Shown: positions 41,349 to 50,206 of the stretch, one piece after another
Numbering within the stretch: position 1 is the first letter of the stretch
Layout: every line of letters starts with the position of its first letter
NCBI RefSeq assembly: GCF_910585425.1
Contig: NZ_CAJUCP010000014.1
Coordinates: forward strand, 19,541 to 83,540
Length of the DNA: 64,000 nt
From: an uncultured Acetatifactor sp.
Lineage (GTDB): Bacteria > Bacillota > Clostridia > Lachnospirales > Lachnospiraceae
Direction of reading: 5' to 3'
Notes under the pieces: generated by a model
Told to the model about the DNA's origin: nothing
The model's database searches: none
What the model saw: the letters and a program-made list of their open reading frames with translations, nothing else
Translations under genes and position numbers: made by a program

Positions 41349-41637
41349 ATAATCTTCTTAGAAGTAAGTAATCTTCTTAGAAACAGGCTGCTTGGTGAAG
41401 CGTCATCTTTGGTCCACAATAACGAAACTAAGAAAGTGTTGGAATTCTGTGTAATAGAATGGCGGGAGGCCGTCCTTTGTCTCCCGGGGTACAGATAGAC
41501 AGCGCGAACACTTGGGGAAACACTTGTGAGTACCGATGATTTATTTCGTGCGGCGAGCCGCACAGGATGCGGGAGGCGGCCCATGCTCCGGCAGGGGTGG
41601 CTGCGTACTGCATTTCATTGATAAGGAGGGAAGAAAC

Positions 41638-42108
41638 GTGCCACGTAAGGGACATATTCAGAAAAGAGATGTATTGGCAGATCCTTTATACAATAATAAG
41701 GTAGTGACCAAGCTGATCAACAACATCATGCTTGACGGCAAGAAGAGCGTCGCCCAGAAGATTGTATACGGTGCATTTGCCAAGGTAGAGGAGAAATCCG
41801 GAAAGCCCGCTTTGGAGGTATTCGAGGCGGCTATGAACAATATCATGCCCGTCCTGGAGGTAAAGGCCAGGCGTATCGGCGGCGCTACCTACCAGGTGCC
41901 CATCGAGGTGAGGGCTGAGAGGCGCCAGGCGCTGGGACTGCGGTGGCTCACCATGTTCTCCCGCAAGAGAAGCGAGAAGACCATGGAGGACAGACTGGCG
42001 AACGAGATTCTTGACGCGTCCAACAACACCGGATCCGCGGTCAAGAGGAAAGAGGATATGCACAAGATGGCGGAGGCCAACAAGGCGTTCGCGCACTACA
42101 GGTTCTAA
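41638..42108 (+). CDS. rpsG: 30S ribosomal protein S7
   Basis: A 156-residue primary binder of the 16S rRNA 3' domain. The GTG start at 41638 (VPRKGHIQKRDVL) has AAGGAGGG upstream. The 289-base gap from rpsL has an imperfect repeated TAATCTTCTTAGAA pair at 41349-41380 and no clear promoter. Confidence 0.97.
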   Translation: MPRKGHIQKRDVLADPLYNNKVVTKLINNIMLDGKKSVAQKIVYGAFAKVEEKSGKPALEVFEAAMNNIMPVLEVKARRIGGATYQVPIEVRAERRQALGLRWLTMFSRKRSEKTMEDRLANEILDASNNTGSAVKRKEDMHKMAEANKAFAHYRF

Positions 42109-42155
42109 TCCGTGCATATGCTTTTGCACTGAAAATAAGTTAGGAGGAAAAAATC

Positions 42156-44318
42156 TTGGCTGGAAGAGAATATCCGTTAGAGAGAACCAGGAATATCGGG
42201 ATCATGGCCCATATCGATGCTGGTAAGACCACATTGACAGAGCGCATCCTGTATTACACTGGCGTGAACTACAAGATAGGGGATACTCATGAAGGCACTG
42301 CCACCATGGACTGGATGGAGCAGGAGCAGGAGCGAGGCATCACTATCACTTCAGCGGCTACGACCTGCCATTGGACATTGGAGAAGGAGACCAAACCCAT
42401 GCCTGGTGCCCTGGAGCACCGTATCAATATCATTGATACGCCTGGCCACGTGGACTTCACCGTGGAGGTGGAGCGTTCCCTGCGCGTGCTGGACGGCGCA
42501 GTCGGCGTTTTCTGCGCGAAGGGCGGCGTTGAGCCCCAGTCCGAAAATGTATGGCGGCAGGCTGACACTTACAATGTACCCCGTATGGCGTTCATCAATA
42601 AGATGGACATCCTGGGCGCGAACTTCTACGGCGCTGTGGAGCAGATTAAGACCAGGCTTGGCAAGAATGCCATCATGATCCAACTGCCCATCGGCAAGGA
42701 GGATGAATTCAAGGGAATCATCGATCTGTTCGAGATGAAAGCCTATATCTACAATGACGATAAGGGCGATGACATCACGGTGACGGACGACCTTGGAGAC
42801 ATGCAGGATGACGCTGAGCTGTACCGCTCGGAGATGATAGAGAAAATCTGTGAGCTGGACGATGAGCTGACCATGATGTATCTGGAGGGCGAGGAGCCGT
42901 CCGTAGAGGAGATGAAGAAGGCGCTGCGCAAGGCTACCTGCGAGTGTACCGCGATTCCGGTATGCTGCGGATCCGCTTACCGCAACAAGGGCGTTCAGAA
43001 GCTCCTGGATGCTGTCCTGGAGTATATGCCTGCGCCTACCGACATTCCTGCCATCAAGGGCGTTGACCTGGAGGGCAACGAGGTGGAGAGGCATTCTTCC
43101 GATGAGGAGCCTTTCTCCGCGCTTGCATTCAAGATTATGACAGATCCGTTCGTAGGAAAGCTTGCATTCTTCCGCGTATATTCCGGCACCATGAATTCCG
43201 GTTCTTACGTATTGAATGCTACCAAAGATAAAAAAGAGCGTGTGGGACGTATCCTGCAGATGCATGCCAACAAGCGCGCGGAGCTGGATAAGGTCTACTC
43301 GGGAGACATTGCCGCAGCGGTGGGCTTCAAGCTTACCACCACCGGCGACACGCTCTGCGACGAGCAGCATCCGGTCATCCTGGAGTCCATGGAGTTCCCG
43401 GAGCCTGTTATAGAGCTGGCTATCGAGCCCAAGACCAAGGCCGGTCAGGGCAAGATGGGCGAGGCGCTGGCAAAGCTGGCGGAGGAAGATCCCACGTTCC
43501 GCGCCCACACCAATGCGGAGACAGGACAGACCATCATCGCAGGTATGGGAGAGCTCCATCTGGATATCATTGTGGACAGATTGCTGCGTGAGTTCAAGGT
43601 AGAGGCCAATGTAGGCGCTCCTCAGGTTGCCTACAAGGAAGCATTCACCAAGGCTGTGGAAGTGGATTCCAAGTATGCGAAGCAGTCCGGCGGCCGCGGT
43701 CAGTACGGTCATTGTAAGGTGAAGTTCGAGCCCATGGAGGCGAACTGCGTGAAGTTCGAATTCGACCCCAAGGCCAATATCCTGATCAACGATCCCCCGA
43801 CGCTGCTGTTCGAGAGCACCGTGGTGGGCGGCTCCATTCCTAAGGAGTATATCCCGGCGGTAGGCGAGGGCATCCAGGAGGCGGCTCAGGCCGGTATCTT
43901 GGGCGGATTCCCCGTGCTGGGCGTGCATGCCAATGTGTATGACGGCTCCTACCATGAGGTGGACTCCTCCGAGATGGCGTTCCACATCGCCGGATCCATG
44001 GCGTTCAAGGAGGCCATGCAGAAGGCAAGCCCCGTGCTGCTTGAGCCCATCATGAAGGTGGAAGTCACCATGCCGGAAGAGTATATGGGCGATGTCATCG
44101 GCGATTTGAACTCCCGCCGTGGACGTGTAGAGGGAATGGATGACATCGGCGGAGGCAAGATAGTAAAGGCTTACGTGCCCCTGGCCGAGATGTTCGGTTA
44201 CGCCACAGACCTGCGTTCCAGGACTCAGGGCCGCGGAAACTACTCCATGTTCTTCGAGAAATACGAGCAGGTGCCCAAGAACGTACAGGAGAAGGTTCTG
44301 GCTGCGAAGGGGAAATGA
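42156..44318 (+). CDS. fusA: Translation elongation factor G
   Basis: A 720-residue translocase GTPase. P loop AHIDAGKTTLTERIL (18-32), switch regions with RGITITSAAT and DTPGHVDF, and all five domains are present. The start is TTG with TAGGAGG upstream. Compared with a 690-residue EF-G it has a short insertion (ETKPMPGALEH) before DTPGH, which I associate with Lachnospiraceae. Confidence 0.98.
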   Translation: MAGREYPLERTRNIGIMAHIDAGKTTLTERILYYTGVNYKIGDTHEGTATMDWMEQEQERGITITSAATTCHWTLEKETKPMPGALEHRINIIDTPGHVDFTVEVERSLRVLDGAVGVFCAKGGVEPQSENVWRQADTYNVPRMAFINKMDILGANFYGAVEQIKTRLGKNAIMIQLPIGKEDEFKGIIDLFEMKAYIYNDDKGDDITVTDDLGDMQDDAELYRSEMIEKICELDDELTMMYLEGEEPSVEEMKKALRKATCECTAIPVCCGSAYRNKGVQKLLDAVLEYMPAPTDIPAIKGVDLEGNEVERHSSDEEPFSALAFKIMTDPFVGKLAFFRVYSGTMNSGSYVLNATKDKKERVGRILQMHANKRAELDKVYSGDIAAAVGFKLTTTGDTLCDEQHPVILESMEFPEPVIELAIEPKTKAGQGKMGEALAKLAEEDPTFRAHTNAETGQTIIAGMGELHLDIIVDRLLREFKVEANVGAPQVAYKEAFTKAVEVDSKYAKQSGGRGQYGHCKVKFEPMEANCVKFEFDPKANILINDPPTLLFESTVVGGSIPKEYIPAVGEGIQEAAQAGILGGFPVLGVHANVYDGSYHEVDSSEMAFHIAGSMAFKEAMQKASPVLLEPIMKVEVTMPEEYMGDVIGDLNSRRGRVEGMDDIGGGKIVKAYVPLAEMFGYATDLRSRTQGRGNYSMFFEKYEQVPKNVQEKVLAAKGK

Positions 44319-44366
44319 CCCTGAAAAATATTTTTGTAAAATATGCCAGTAATCTTTAAAAATAGC

Positions 44367-44395
44367 TTGAAAAACCTCTGGTTATTTACTATAAT
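44367..44395 (+). promoter_or_regulatory. Promoter of tuf
   Basis: TTGAAA, 17 bases, TATAAT in the fusA-tuf gap. tuf can thus be expressed independently of the str operon. Confidence 0.75.
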
Positions 44396-44421
44396 AGGAA
44401 ACAGGTTCATTTTCCTATTAT
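44391..44421 (+). promoter_or_regulatory. Perfect 11-bp hairpin at the tuf transcript start
   Basis: ATAATAGGAAA (44391-44401) and TTTCCTATTAT (44411-44421). It starts within the -10 box, so the transcript would carry most of the stem near its 5' end, which may stabilise the mRNA or regulate initiation. Confidence 0.6.
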
Positions 44422-44529
44422 CCAAGAGATATAATCAGAGATAGCCGAGAGAAGAGCGCCGAGTGTGCGGAATGCGCTTCGGCGAGTAGGAAAAGAAAAA
44501 GTTTCATTAATTGAAGGAGGACTTTAATA

Positions 44530-45717
44530 ATGGCAAAAGCTAAATTTGAAAGAACTAAGCCCCATTGTAACATTGGCACCATTGGCCACGTTGACCATGG
44601 TAAGACCACTCTGACCGCCGCTATCACCAAGACCCTGAACGTCAGGCTTGGCACCGGCGAAGCCGTTGCATTCGACATGATCGACAAGGCTCCCGAAGAG
44701 AGAGAGCGTGGGATCACCATCTCTACCGCACACGTAGAGTATGAGACCGAGAAGAGGCACTATGCACACGTTGACTGCCCGGGCCATGCCGACTATGTAA
44801 AGAACATGATTACCGGTGCTGCCCAGATGGACGGCGCTATCCTGGTGGTAGCTGCTACAGACGGCGTTATGGCTCAGACCAAGGAGCACATCCTGCTGTC
44901 CCGTCAGGTAGGCGTTCCCTATATCGTAGTGTTCATGAACAAGTGCGACATGGTTGACGATCCTGAGCTTCTGGAGCTGGTTGAGATGGAAATCACCGAG
45001 CAGCTGGAAGAGTACGAGTTCACAGACTGCCCTATCATCCAGGGTTCCGCTCTGAAGGCCCTTGAAGATCCCAACTGCGAGTGGGGGGACAAGATTCTTG
45101 AGCTGATGAACACTGTGGACGAGTATATCCCCGATCCTCAGCGTGACACAGACAAGCCTTTCCTGATGCCTGTAGAGGACGTGTTCACTATCACCGGACG
45201 TGGTACTGTTGCTACCGGCCGTGTGGAGCGTGGTACTCTGAAGCTCAACGAGGAAGTTGAAATCGTTGGTATCAAGGAAGAGACCAGGAAGACCGTCGTA
45301 ACAGGTATCGAGATGTTCCGCAAGATGCTGGATCAGGCTCAGGCCGGCGACAACATCGGCGCTCTGCTCCGCGGCGTTCAGAGAACTGAAATCGAAAGAG
45401 GACAGGTTCTGTCCAAGCCCGGCAGCGTTACCTGCCACAGAAAGTTCACCGCTCAGGTGTACGTTCTGACCAAGGACGAGGGTGGCCGTCATACGCCTTT
45501 CTTCAACAACTATCGTCCTCAGTTCTACTTCAGGACAACCGACGTTACCGGGGTCTGCAACCTGCCTGAGGGCACAGAGATGTGCATGCCTGGCGACAAC
45601 GTTGAGATGACCATCGAGCTGATTCATCCCATCGCTATGGAGCAGGGTCTTACGTTTGCTATCCGTGAGGGTGGTAGAACTGTTGGTTCTGGTCGTGTGG
45701 CTACTATCATCGAGTAA
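44530..45717 (+). CDS. tuf: Translation elongation factor Tu
   Basis: A 395-residue GTPase delivering aminoacyl-tRNA. P loop GHVDHGKTT, DCPGH, NKCD and the C-terminal VGSGRVATI are canonical. GAAGGAGG lies before the ATG. It ends the conserved block and the accessory island starts right after its terminator. Confidence 0.98.
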   Translation: MAKAKFERTKPHCNIGTIGHVDHGKTTLTAAITKTLNVRLGTGEAVAFDMIDKAPEERERGITISTAHVEYETEKRHYAHVDCPGHADYVKNMITGAAQMDGAILVVAATDGVMAQTKEHILLSRQVGVPYIVVFMNKCDMVDDPELLELVEMEITEQLEEYEFTDCPIIQGSALKALEDPNCEWGDKILELMNTVDEYIPDPQRDTDKPFLMPVEDVFTITGRGTVATGRVERGTLKLNEEVEIVGIKEETRKTVVTGIEMFRKMLDQAQAGDNIGALLRGVQRTEIERGQVLSKPGSVTCHRKFTAQVYVLTKDEGGRHTPFFNNYRPQFYFRTTDVTGVCNLPEGTEMCMPGDNVEMTIELIHPIAMEQGLTFAIREGGRTVGSGRVATIIE

Positions 45718-45747
45718 TTTTTGTAGAGCCAAATAGTAAAAATAGGC

Positions 45748-45785
45748 ACCGCAATCCTTTGAGAAGTCAAGGGGTTGCGGTTTCT
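45748..45785 (+). terminator. Terminator after tuf
   Basis: ACCGCAA (45748-45754) and TTGCGGT (45775-45781), extended inside by CCTTTGA/TCAAGG, then TTTCTT. Confidence 0.8.
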
Positions 45786-45787
45786 TG

Positions 45788-46102
45788 ATGTCTAAAAATA
45801 TTAGCGAACAAAAGGAAAAGCCGTTCCATGAGATTATTTTGCAAATCGGTAATAAAGACAATATGGGAGCAAAGACAGAGGATGGACAGCTTGCGGCAAA
45901 AATACTTGATAATTATATGCAGGACTTCCAACAGCGCAATCTGACCGGGGAATATAAGAAGTTAGAGCCGGATTGCCGGAAGGGAGTGCGGGCGCAGTTG
46001 GATCGAATGAAAGAACTCTGCAAAGAGCGAAATAGTCTGCATGAGAAGCAGAATGACTTGAAATGGCAGAAATGGAAGATTGAGAAGTCGTTAGAACGGT
46101 AA
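45788..46102 (+). pseudogene. MobV-type relaxase with internal deletion
   Basis: A 104-codon frame. Its first half matches the N-terminal part of MobV/Pre plasmid relaxases as I recall them (PFHEIILQIGNKDNMGAK, KILDNYMQDFQQRN). The normally following catalytic segment with HLHMDEATPHLH is absent, and the frame jumps to the relaxase C-terminus (LTGEYKKLE, then WKIEKSLER). The deletion removed several hundred residues in frame. It cannot nick DNA. Its 3' end is the prototype of the repeated element found through the island. Confidence 0.7.
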
Positions 46103-46177
46103 GAAATGTGTGGCGTGGCGGTTGCTATGCCCTGTATTTTTGTGGTAAATAGAAATAGGAAGTGGTATAATCAAATA
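46066..46177 (+). repeat. Relaxase-tail/hairpin/promoter repeat, copy A
   Basis: Contains the relaxase C-terminal codons, a terminator-like hairpin (GGCGTGG/CTATGCC type, followed by TATTTTT) and an extended -10 promoter TGGTATAAT (46163-46171). It lies upstream of the AlbA_2 gene. Confidence 0.85.
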
Positions 46178-46347
46178 GGAAAAGGATTTTTTCAAGGATG
46201 TATTGGCGAAGATTAAGTAAAAGCCGTTAAGAAATTGACAATAATGGGACATACTTTGACTGGAGAGTGAAAGACCATAGATTTTTCAATCGACAAATTT
46301 GTGCTGGCGCCTAAATTTGCGGGCTGTCGGCGGCATGGGGGATTAGT

Positions 46348-47811
46348 ATGACAATCGAAGAAATTGTACACGGCGAATCAAAAAATGTTGAGTTTAAGGT
46401 AAGTTTACCAAAGGATTCTGCAAAATATACGAAAACCATTATAGCCTTTGCAAATACACAGGGTGGTCAATTGGTGATAGGAGTAGATGATAAGACACGC
46501 AGCGTTACAGGTGTGGATGACGATTCCGCGTTTCAAATTATGGACAGCATTGCCAATGCTGTTGCAGACTCCTGTACCCCGCAGATTGTCCCGAATATTG
46601 AATTACAGACGATTGACAGGAAAACGGTTATTGTTATTACAGTTGCGCCGGGACCGAACAGACCCTATTATTTGAAATCAAAAGGAAAAGAAAACGGAAC
46701 GTATATTCGGATTGCAGGTACTTCCAGACCGGCGGATCGTGAAAAAATAAAGGAACTGGAAATGGAAGGAGCACATATTTCCTGGGATGAATTGACTTGC
46801 ATCGGTTATGAAGCAACTGAAACGGAAATAACGAAGCTTTGCAGTGATATTATGAAATATCGGGAGAAGGTGGGTCTGCCTGAACGCAATGTGACAGATA
46901 TTCAACTGTTGAATTGGAAACTTTTGAAAAAGACGGATACATCCCTGCTTGCATCAAATGCCTATGTTTTGCTTGTGTCTGATTATTTTCTGTTTTCAAA
47001 AACCCAATGTGCGGTGTTTAAGGGAACAGAAAGAACCGTTTTTCTTGATAAGCGGGAATTTACAGGACCTGTCTATGAACAGATTGAGGAGGCAACGGCA
47101 TTTGTCTTGCGCAATATCCGCTTGGGGGCAAGGATTGAGGGATTGGTCAGGAAAGAGGCTTATGAACTTCCGGTAGAGGCCATTCGTGAAATGATTGTCA
47201 ATGCACACTGTCATCGCAATCTGGCAGATGCCTCCTGCGTACAGGTAGCAGTGTATGATGACCGTTTGGAGGTCACATCGCCCGGGGGACTTTATAATGG
47301 GCTTACTTACGAGGAAATTATGAGTGGGCATTCAAAACTCAGGAATAAGGGGATTGCCCATATTTTTAATCAAATGGGGTTTATTGAAGCCTGGGGAACA
47401 GGAATACGGAGAATAAAGCAGGCAGCAAAACAGTATGAACTTCCAAACCCGGAAATCCAGGTTTTTGACGATATGTTCCGGGTAAATCTTTATCGCAGAC
47501 CATTTTCGGAAATAGCAGATGATAGTGGCATCGGAGAAGCATCGGAGAAGCATCGGAGAAGCATCGGAGAAGCATCGGAGAAACATCGGAGAAGCATCGG
47601 AGAAGATTTCAATGAGACACAAAGGAAGATTCTGGAGCTTTTGTCTGTGGATGCAAAACTTTCCGCTGCAAAGCTGGCACAGCAGGTTGGCGTATCAGGC
47701 AGAAATGTTGAAGTAAATATCAAAAAGCTGAAAGAGCGCGGAATATTGGTTCGTTGTGGTTCTCCGAAAAGCGGGTATTGGAAAATAACAGAGAAAAAAT
47801 CGTTGGATTGA
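46348..47811 (+). CDS. AlbA_2/Schlafen-type ATP-binding protein with winged helix
   Basis: A 487-residue protein. The N-terminal AlbA_2 (Schlafen-like) domain (about 5-110) has ESKNVEFKVSLPKDS and FANTQGGQLVIGVDD. A central divergent GHKL-like ATP-binding region (about 270-370) has VNAHCHRNLADASC and WGTGIRRIKQA. The C-terminus has a winged helix (LSAAKLAQQVGVSGRNVEVNIKKLK, shown in part). Between them, codons for SEKHRRSIGEA lie in an 11-bp tandem repeat. It sits 9 bases before a pglZ remnant; such accessory genes occur within BREX loci, so it is probably left from one. Confidence 0.85.
   Translation: MTIEEIVHGESKNVEFKVSLPKDSAKYTKTIIAFANTQGGQLVIGVDDKTRSVTGVDDDSAFQIMDSIANAVADSCTPQIVPNIELQTIDRKTVIVITVAPGPNRPYYLKSKGKENGTYIRIAGTSRPADREKIKELEMEGAHISWDELTCIGYEATETEITKLCSDIMKYREKVGLPERNVTDIQLLNWKLLKKTDTSLLASNAYVLLVSDYFLFSKTQCAVFKGTERTVFLDKREFTGPVYEQIEEATAFVLRNIRLGARIEGLVRKEAYELPVEAIREMIVNAHCHRNLADASCVQVAVYDDRLEVTSPGGLYNGLTYEEIMSGHSKLRNKGIAHIFNQMGFIEAWGTGIRRIKQAAKQYELPNPEIQVFDDMFRVNLYRRPFSEIADDSGIGEASEKHRRSIGEASEKHRRSIGEDFNETQRKILELLSVDAKLSAAKLAQQVGVSGRNVEVNIKKLKERGILVRCGSPKSGYWKITEKKSLD
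47528..47604 (+). repeat. 11-bp tandem repeat, seven units, inside the AlbA_2 gene
   Basis: Seven copies of GCATCGGAGAA (the sixth has A for G), 77 bases in all. The unit length is not a multiple of three, so gain or loss of one unit shifts the frame ahead of the winged helix. Confidence 0.95.
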
Positions 47812-47820
47812 GGTAACAGA

Positions 47821-48216
47821 ATGGATTCAGAAAAAGTGATACAGGATTTGAACCAGCGTTTTGCGAAGCCCTTACCGGAATTTTATAAACGCAGAATTAT
47901 ATTCTGGTGCGATGAAGAACGGGAATTTGAAGGTTAGTTGGATGAGATTGTCCTGCGGGATGCGAAGTTGATTGCGCTTACAGGGACAAATTATGTTGCC
48001 GTGAAGAAATTGCTGGGAATGGAAGATGCCACGGGTAATTATGTGGTTTATTGTCCTTTGTCACATGAGAAACCGGAGGATGACTGGCTTTTGGAAATCA
48101 GGCTGTACAGCGAGGAGTATCGGGCTGATTTGATTTCAAACTGCATCAGGCATATTGTTATGAGCATGAAAGGTTTAAAATGTATTATAATATATCAGAA
48201 TAGACGATATAAATAA
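47821..48216 (+). pseudogene. pglZ: BREX phosphatase PglZ, N-terminal remnant
   Basis: The frame starts MDSEKVIQDLNQRFAKPLPE, typical of BREX PglZ. An in-frame TAG at 47935 interrupts it, then the same frame continues with LDEIVLRDAKLIALTGTNY, then VKKLLGMEDATGNYVVY and RLYSEEYRADLIS. Homology stops at about 48136, after which the frame is unrelated. Only about 105 of more than 800 residues remain, so the phosphatase is dead. No brxA, brxB, brxC, pglX or brxL is present in the window. Confidence 0.8.
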
Positions 48217-48265
48217 TAGTATGGTATAAGTATTGAAAAATCAACATAGATATGCAAGAAAGTGT

Positions 48266-48294
48266 TTGACGGGTCAATGCCCGAATGCTATAAT
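48266..48294 (+). promoter_or_regulatory. Promoter of the XRE gene
   Basis: TTGACG, 17 bases, TATAAT. The palindrome TTGACGGGTCAA-like arrangement and GGGTCAATGCCC in the spacer may form an operator. Confidence 0.7.
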
Positions 48295-48358
48295 TTTAAT
48301 GTTGCATATTATTTTGCCGAGGATATTTTGTAGTGAGGATTATAAAGGAGGATATCAT

Positions 48359-48682
48359 ATGGCTAACGTAGGAAGAAAGCTTGGTGTAAACATCAGTACG
48401 TGTATGCTGGAAGCTAACATTAGTCTTGATAGCTTTGCCAAACATTTGGGATATTCAATTAAAGATGTGTGGAATGTTATCGAAGGAAAGGTTATAATTC
48501 CACCAGTTGAATTAGATAAGATGGCATGTCTTCTTAAAACAACAAAGAGTGAATTGATTAATCATGAACCGGATAGTTTTGTGCCGGATTTGCAGTATAT
48601 GAAAGAGTTTAGCAATCCTGATAATTTGGATAGAATATTGGATTTGATGGATGAATATGTGGAACTTAGAGAAGTTGTATAA
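48359..48682 (+). CDS. XRE-family regulator
   Basis: A 107-residue protein with an N-terminal helix-turn-helix (SLDSFAKHLGYSIKDVWNVIEGKVIIPP, about residues 20-47, seen in part). AAAGGAGG lies 9 bases before the ATG. It is followed by a broken ImmA/IrrE peptidase gene; such pairs control excision genes of mobile elements, where the peptidase cleaves the repressor. Confidence 0.8.
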   Translation: MANVGRKLGVNISTCMLEANISLDSFAKHLGYSIKDVWNVIEGKVIIPPVELDKMACLLKTTKSELINHEPDSFVPDLQYMKEFSNPDNLDRILDLMDEYVELREVV

Positions 48683-48687
48683 AAAGG

Positions 48688-48714
48688 AAAGCTGTACGAA
48701 AGTACAGCTTTTTT
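48688..48714 (+). terminator. Terminator after the XRE gene
   Basis: A perfect 10-bp stem, AAAGCTGTAC and GTACAGCTTT, GAAA loop, then T residues. Confidence 0.9.
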
Positions 48715-48724
48715 GAGGTGGCAA

Positions 48725-49160
48725 ATGGATTGGGAAAAGATAAAAGAACAAATTCCAACAGTAATAGAAAAAGTTAGAGGACTTTGTATATATTAATACT
48801 GCAAAGACTGTTGCTGAACAGGTTTTTGCGGCTGCTCATGAGTTGGGACATGTATGGGGGCTGCCCAAGTATGGAAACTAGCTGGAGAACAAGGCGAACT
48901 AGAGAGTAAGATAGAAGAGCGAATAATTAATAGATTTGCAGCGGAATTATTAATGCCAGCAAAACAATTTAGGAAAACCTTTTGGGTGCATATGGAAAAA
49001 TTGGGTCTTGACCCTAGCAAGCTTAGACTTCCGGATTTGATCCGTGTTATGGTGTTACAATTTGTGAATGCTTTTTCTTTATTGATTCTAGTACCGTTTA
49101 CTCTTGGTTTTGCTTTAATAAGGGCAAAAACAAGGGTAACCAAATTTACATTATTAAAAT
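48725..49160 (+). pseudogene. ImmA/IrrE-type metallopeptidase, broken
   Basis: Three frames carry pieces of one protein: MDWEKIKEQIPTVIEKVR, then the zinc motif AAAHELGHVWGLP (HEXXH-type, at about 48828-48866), then ERIINRFAAELLMPAKQF and WVHMEKLGLDPSKLRLPDL. Frameshifts and a stop after KYGN separate them. The gene is inactive, so the neighbouring XRE protein has lost its antirepressor. Confidence 0.75.
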
Positions 49161-49173
49161 CCGGAGGTGGAAA

Positions 49174-49869
49174 ATGCAAGATATAATAAGTCAGTGGAAT
49201 AGGGCTGCGGCAAAATATACGGAAGATCAAGAATGTTCAGAATTTGTAGAAAGCAATAAAAGAATAGTAAAAGCCAGATTTGAATATTTTAGTGGAGAGA
49301 AAGTATTAGACCTTGGCTGTGGCTATGGAGTTTATGCAGATTATTTTAGAAGCATAGGGGGTGATGTAATAGGAGTTGATGGTTCTGAAAAGATGATTGA
49401 AATAGCTCGAAAACGGTATCCTGACATTGATTTCTCCATTATGGATATCACAGCTCCGTTTACTTTTGAAAAAGACCAATTTGATGTGGTATTTTCAAAT
49501 CAAGTATTCATGGATATCGAAAATATCGATTTTGTATTTTCGGAATGTAGAAGGATACTTAAAACAGGGGGAATATTGTATTATTCAATTGTCCATCCTG
49601 CATTTTATGATTGTTATTGGCTTAAAGATTCTAATGGCTACAGGTATGCGAAAGCGATGGATAAATATATTAAAACCTATCAATTTAAAAATGAATTTTG
49701 GGGTGAAACAGAGCACTTTCATCGCCCGTTATCTTATTACTTAAATGTTGCGGCAAAAAACGGATTTGTACTAAAACAAACTTGTGAACCAATCTCATAT
49801 GACGGAATAAGTAAAAATAGTGATTTGCCACTTTTTTTCTTTGCTGAATATATAAAAGCAAATGTATAA
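49174..49869 (+). CDS. Class I SAM-dependent methyltransferase
   Basis: A 231-residue methyltransferase. Motif I is VLDLGCGYGVYADYF (about 41-55); the acidic motif GVDGSEKMIEIARKRYPD follows, then FDVVFSNQVFMDIEN. The substrate is unknown; small-molecule members of this family (UbiE/Tam-like) look similar. GGAGGTGG precedes the ATG. Codons are AT-rich, unlike the core genes. Confidence 0.85.
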   Translation: MQDIISQWNRAAAKYTEDQECSEFVESNKRIVKARFEYFSGEKVLDLGCGYGVYADYFRSIGGDVIGVDGSEKMIEIARKRYPDIDFSIMDITAPFTFEKDQFDVVFSNQVFMDIENIDFVFSECRRILKTGGILYYSIVHPAFYDCYWLKDSNGYRYAKAMDKYIKTYQFKNEFWGETEHFHRPLSYYLNVAAKNGFVLKQTCEPISYDGISKNSDLPLFFFAEYIKANV

Positions 49870-49906
49870 TTTTTATGATTACACTCTTGTGTCAGCTCAA
49901 TAAATT

Positions 49907-49990
49907 CCATTTGCATATGGATAGAGTGTTTATCTGATTTTCTCTTAGCTGCATAAAAGACATGGTGCTAACACCATGTAATAAGGGTGG
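49907..49990 (+). repeat. Palindrome-bearing repeat X, copy 1
   Basis: Begins CCATTTGCATATGG, contains GGATAGAGTGTTTATC (49919-49934) and the palindrome ACATGGTGCTAACACCATGT (49960-49979), then AAGGGTGGATAAGGAG. Matches copy 3 at 51948 along about 80 bases. Confidence 0.85.
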
Positions 49991-50053
49991 ATAAGGAGAA
50001 AATTATTTTGGTGTCAAAACGATGCCAAGAAATCATGCAAATAAAATGAAGGG

Positions 50054-50165
50054 GCAGAAATGGAAGATTGAAAAGTCGTTAGAACGATAAGAAATATATG
50101 GCATGGCGGTTGCTGTGCCATATATTTTTGTAGTAAATAGAGTGCAGAAGTGGTATAATCAATTT
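50054..50165 (+). repeat. Relaxase-tail/hairpin/promoter repeat, copy B
   Basis: About 90 percent identical by eye to copy A, including the relaxase tail codons, the GGCATGG/CTGTGCC hairpin and TGGTATAAT (50151-50159). It precedes the flavin reductase gene. Together with repeat X it fills the 337-base gap after the methyltransferase. Confidence 0.9.
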
Positions 50166-50206
50166 TATAAATTTGATGCGAGAGATTAATGTGGGTAGGA
50201 GATTGA

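Noticed and set aside
47528..47604. CRISPR-like repeats
   Set aside because: Contiguous 11-bp units inside a coding region.
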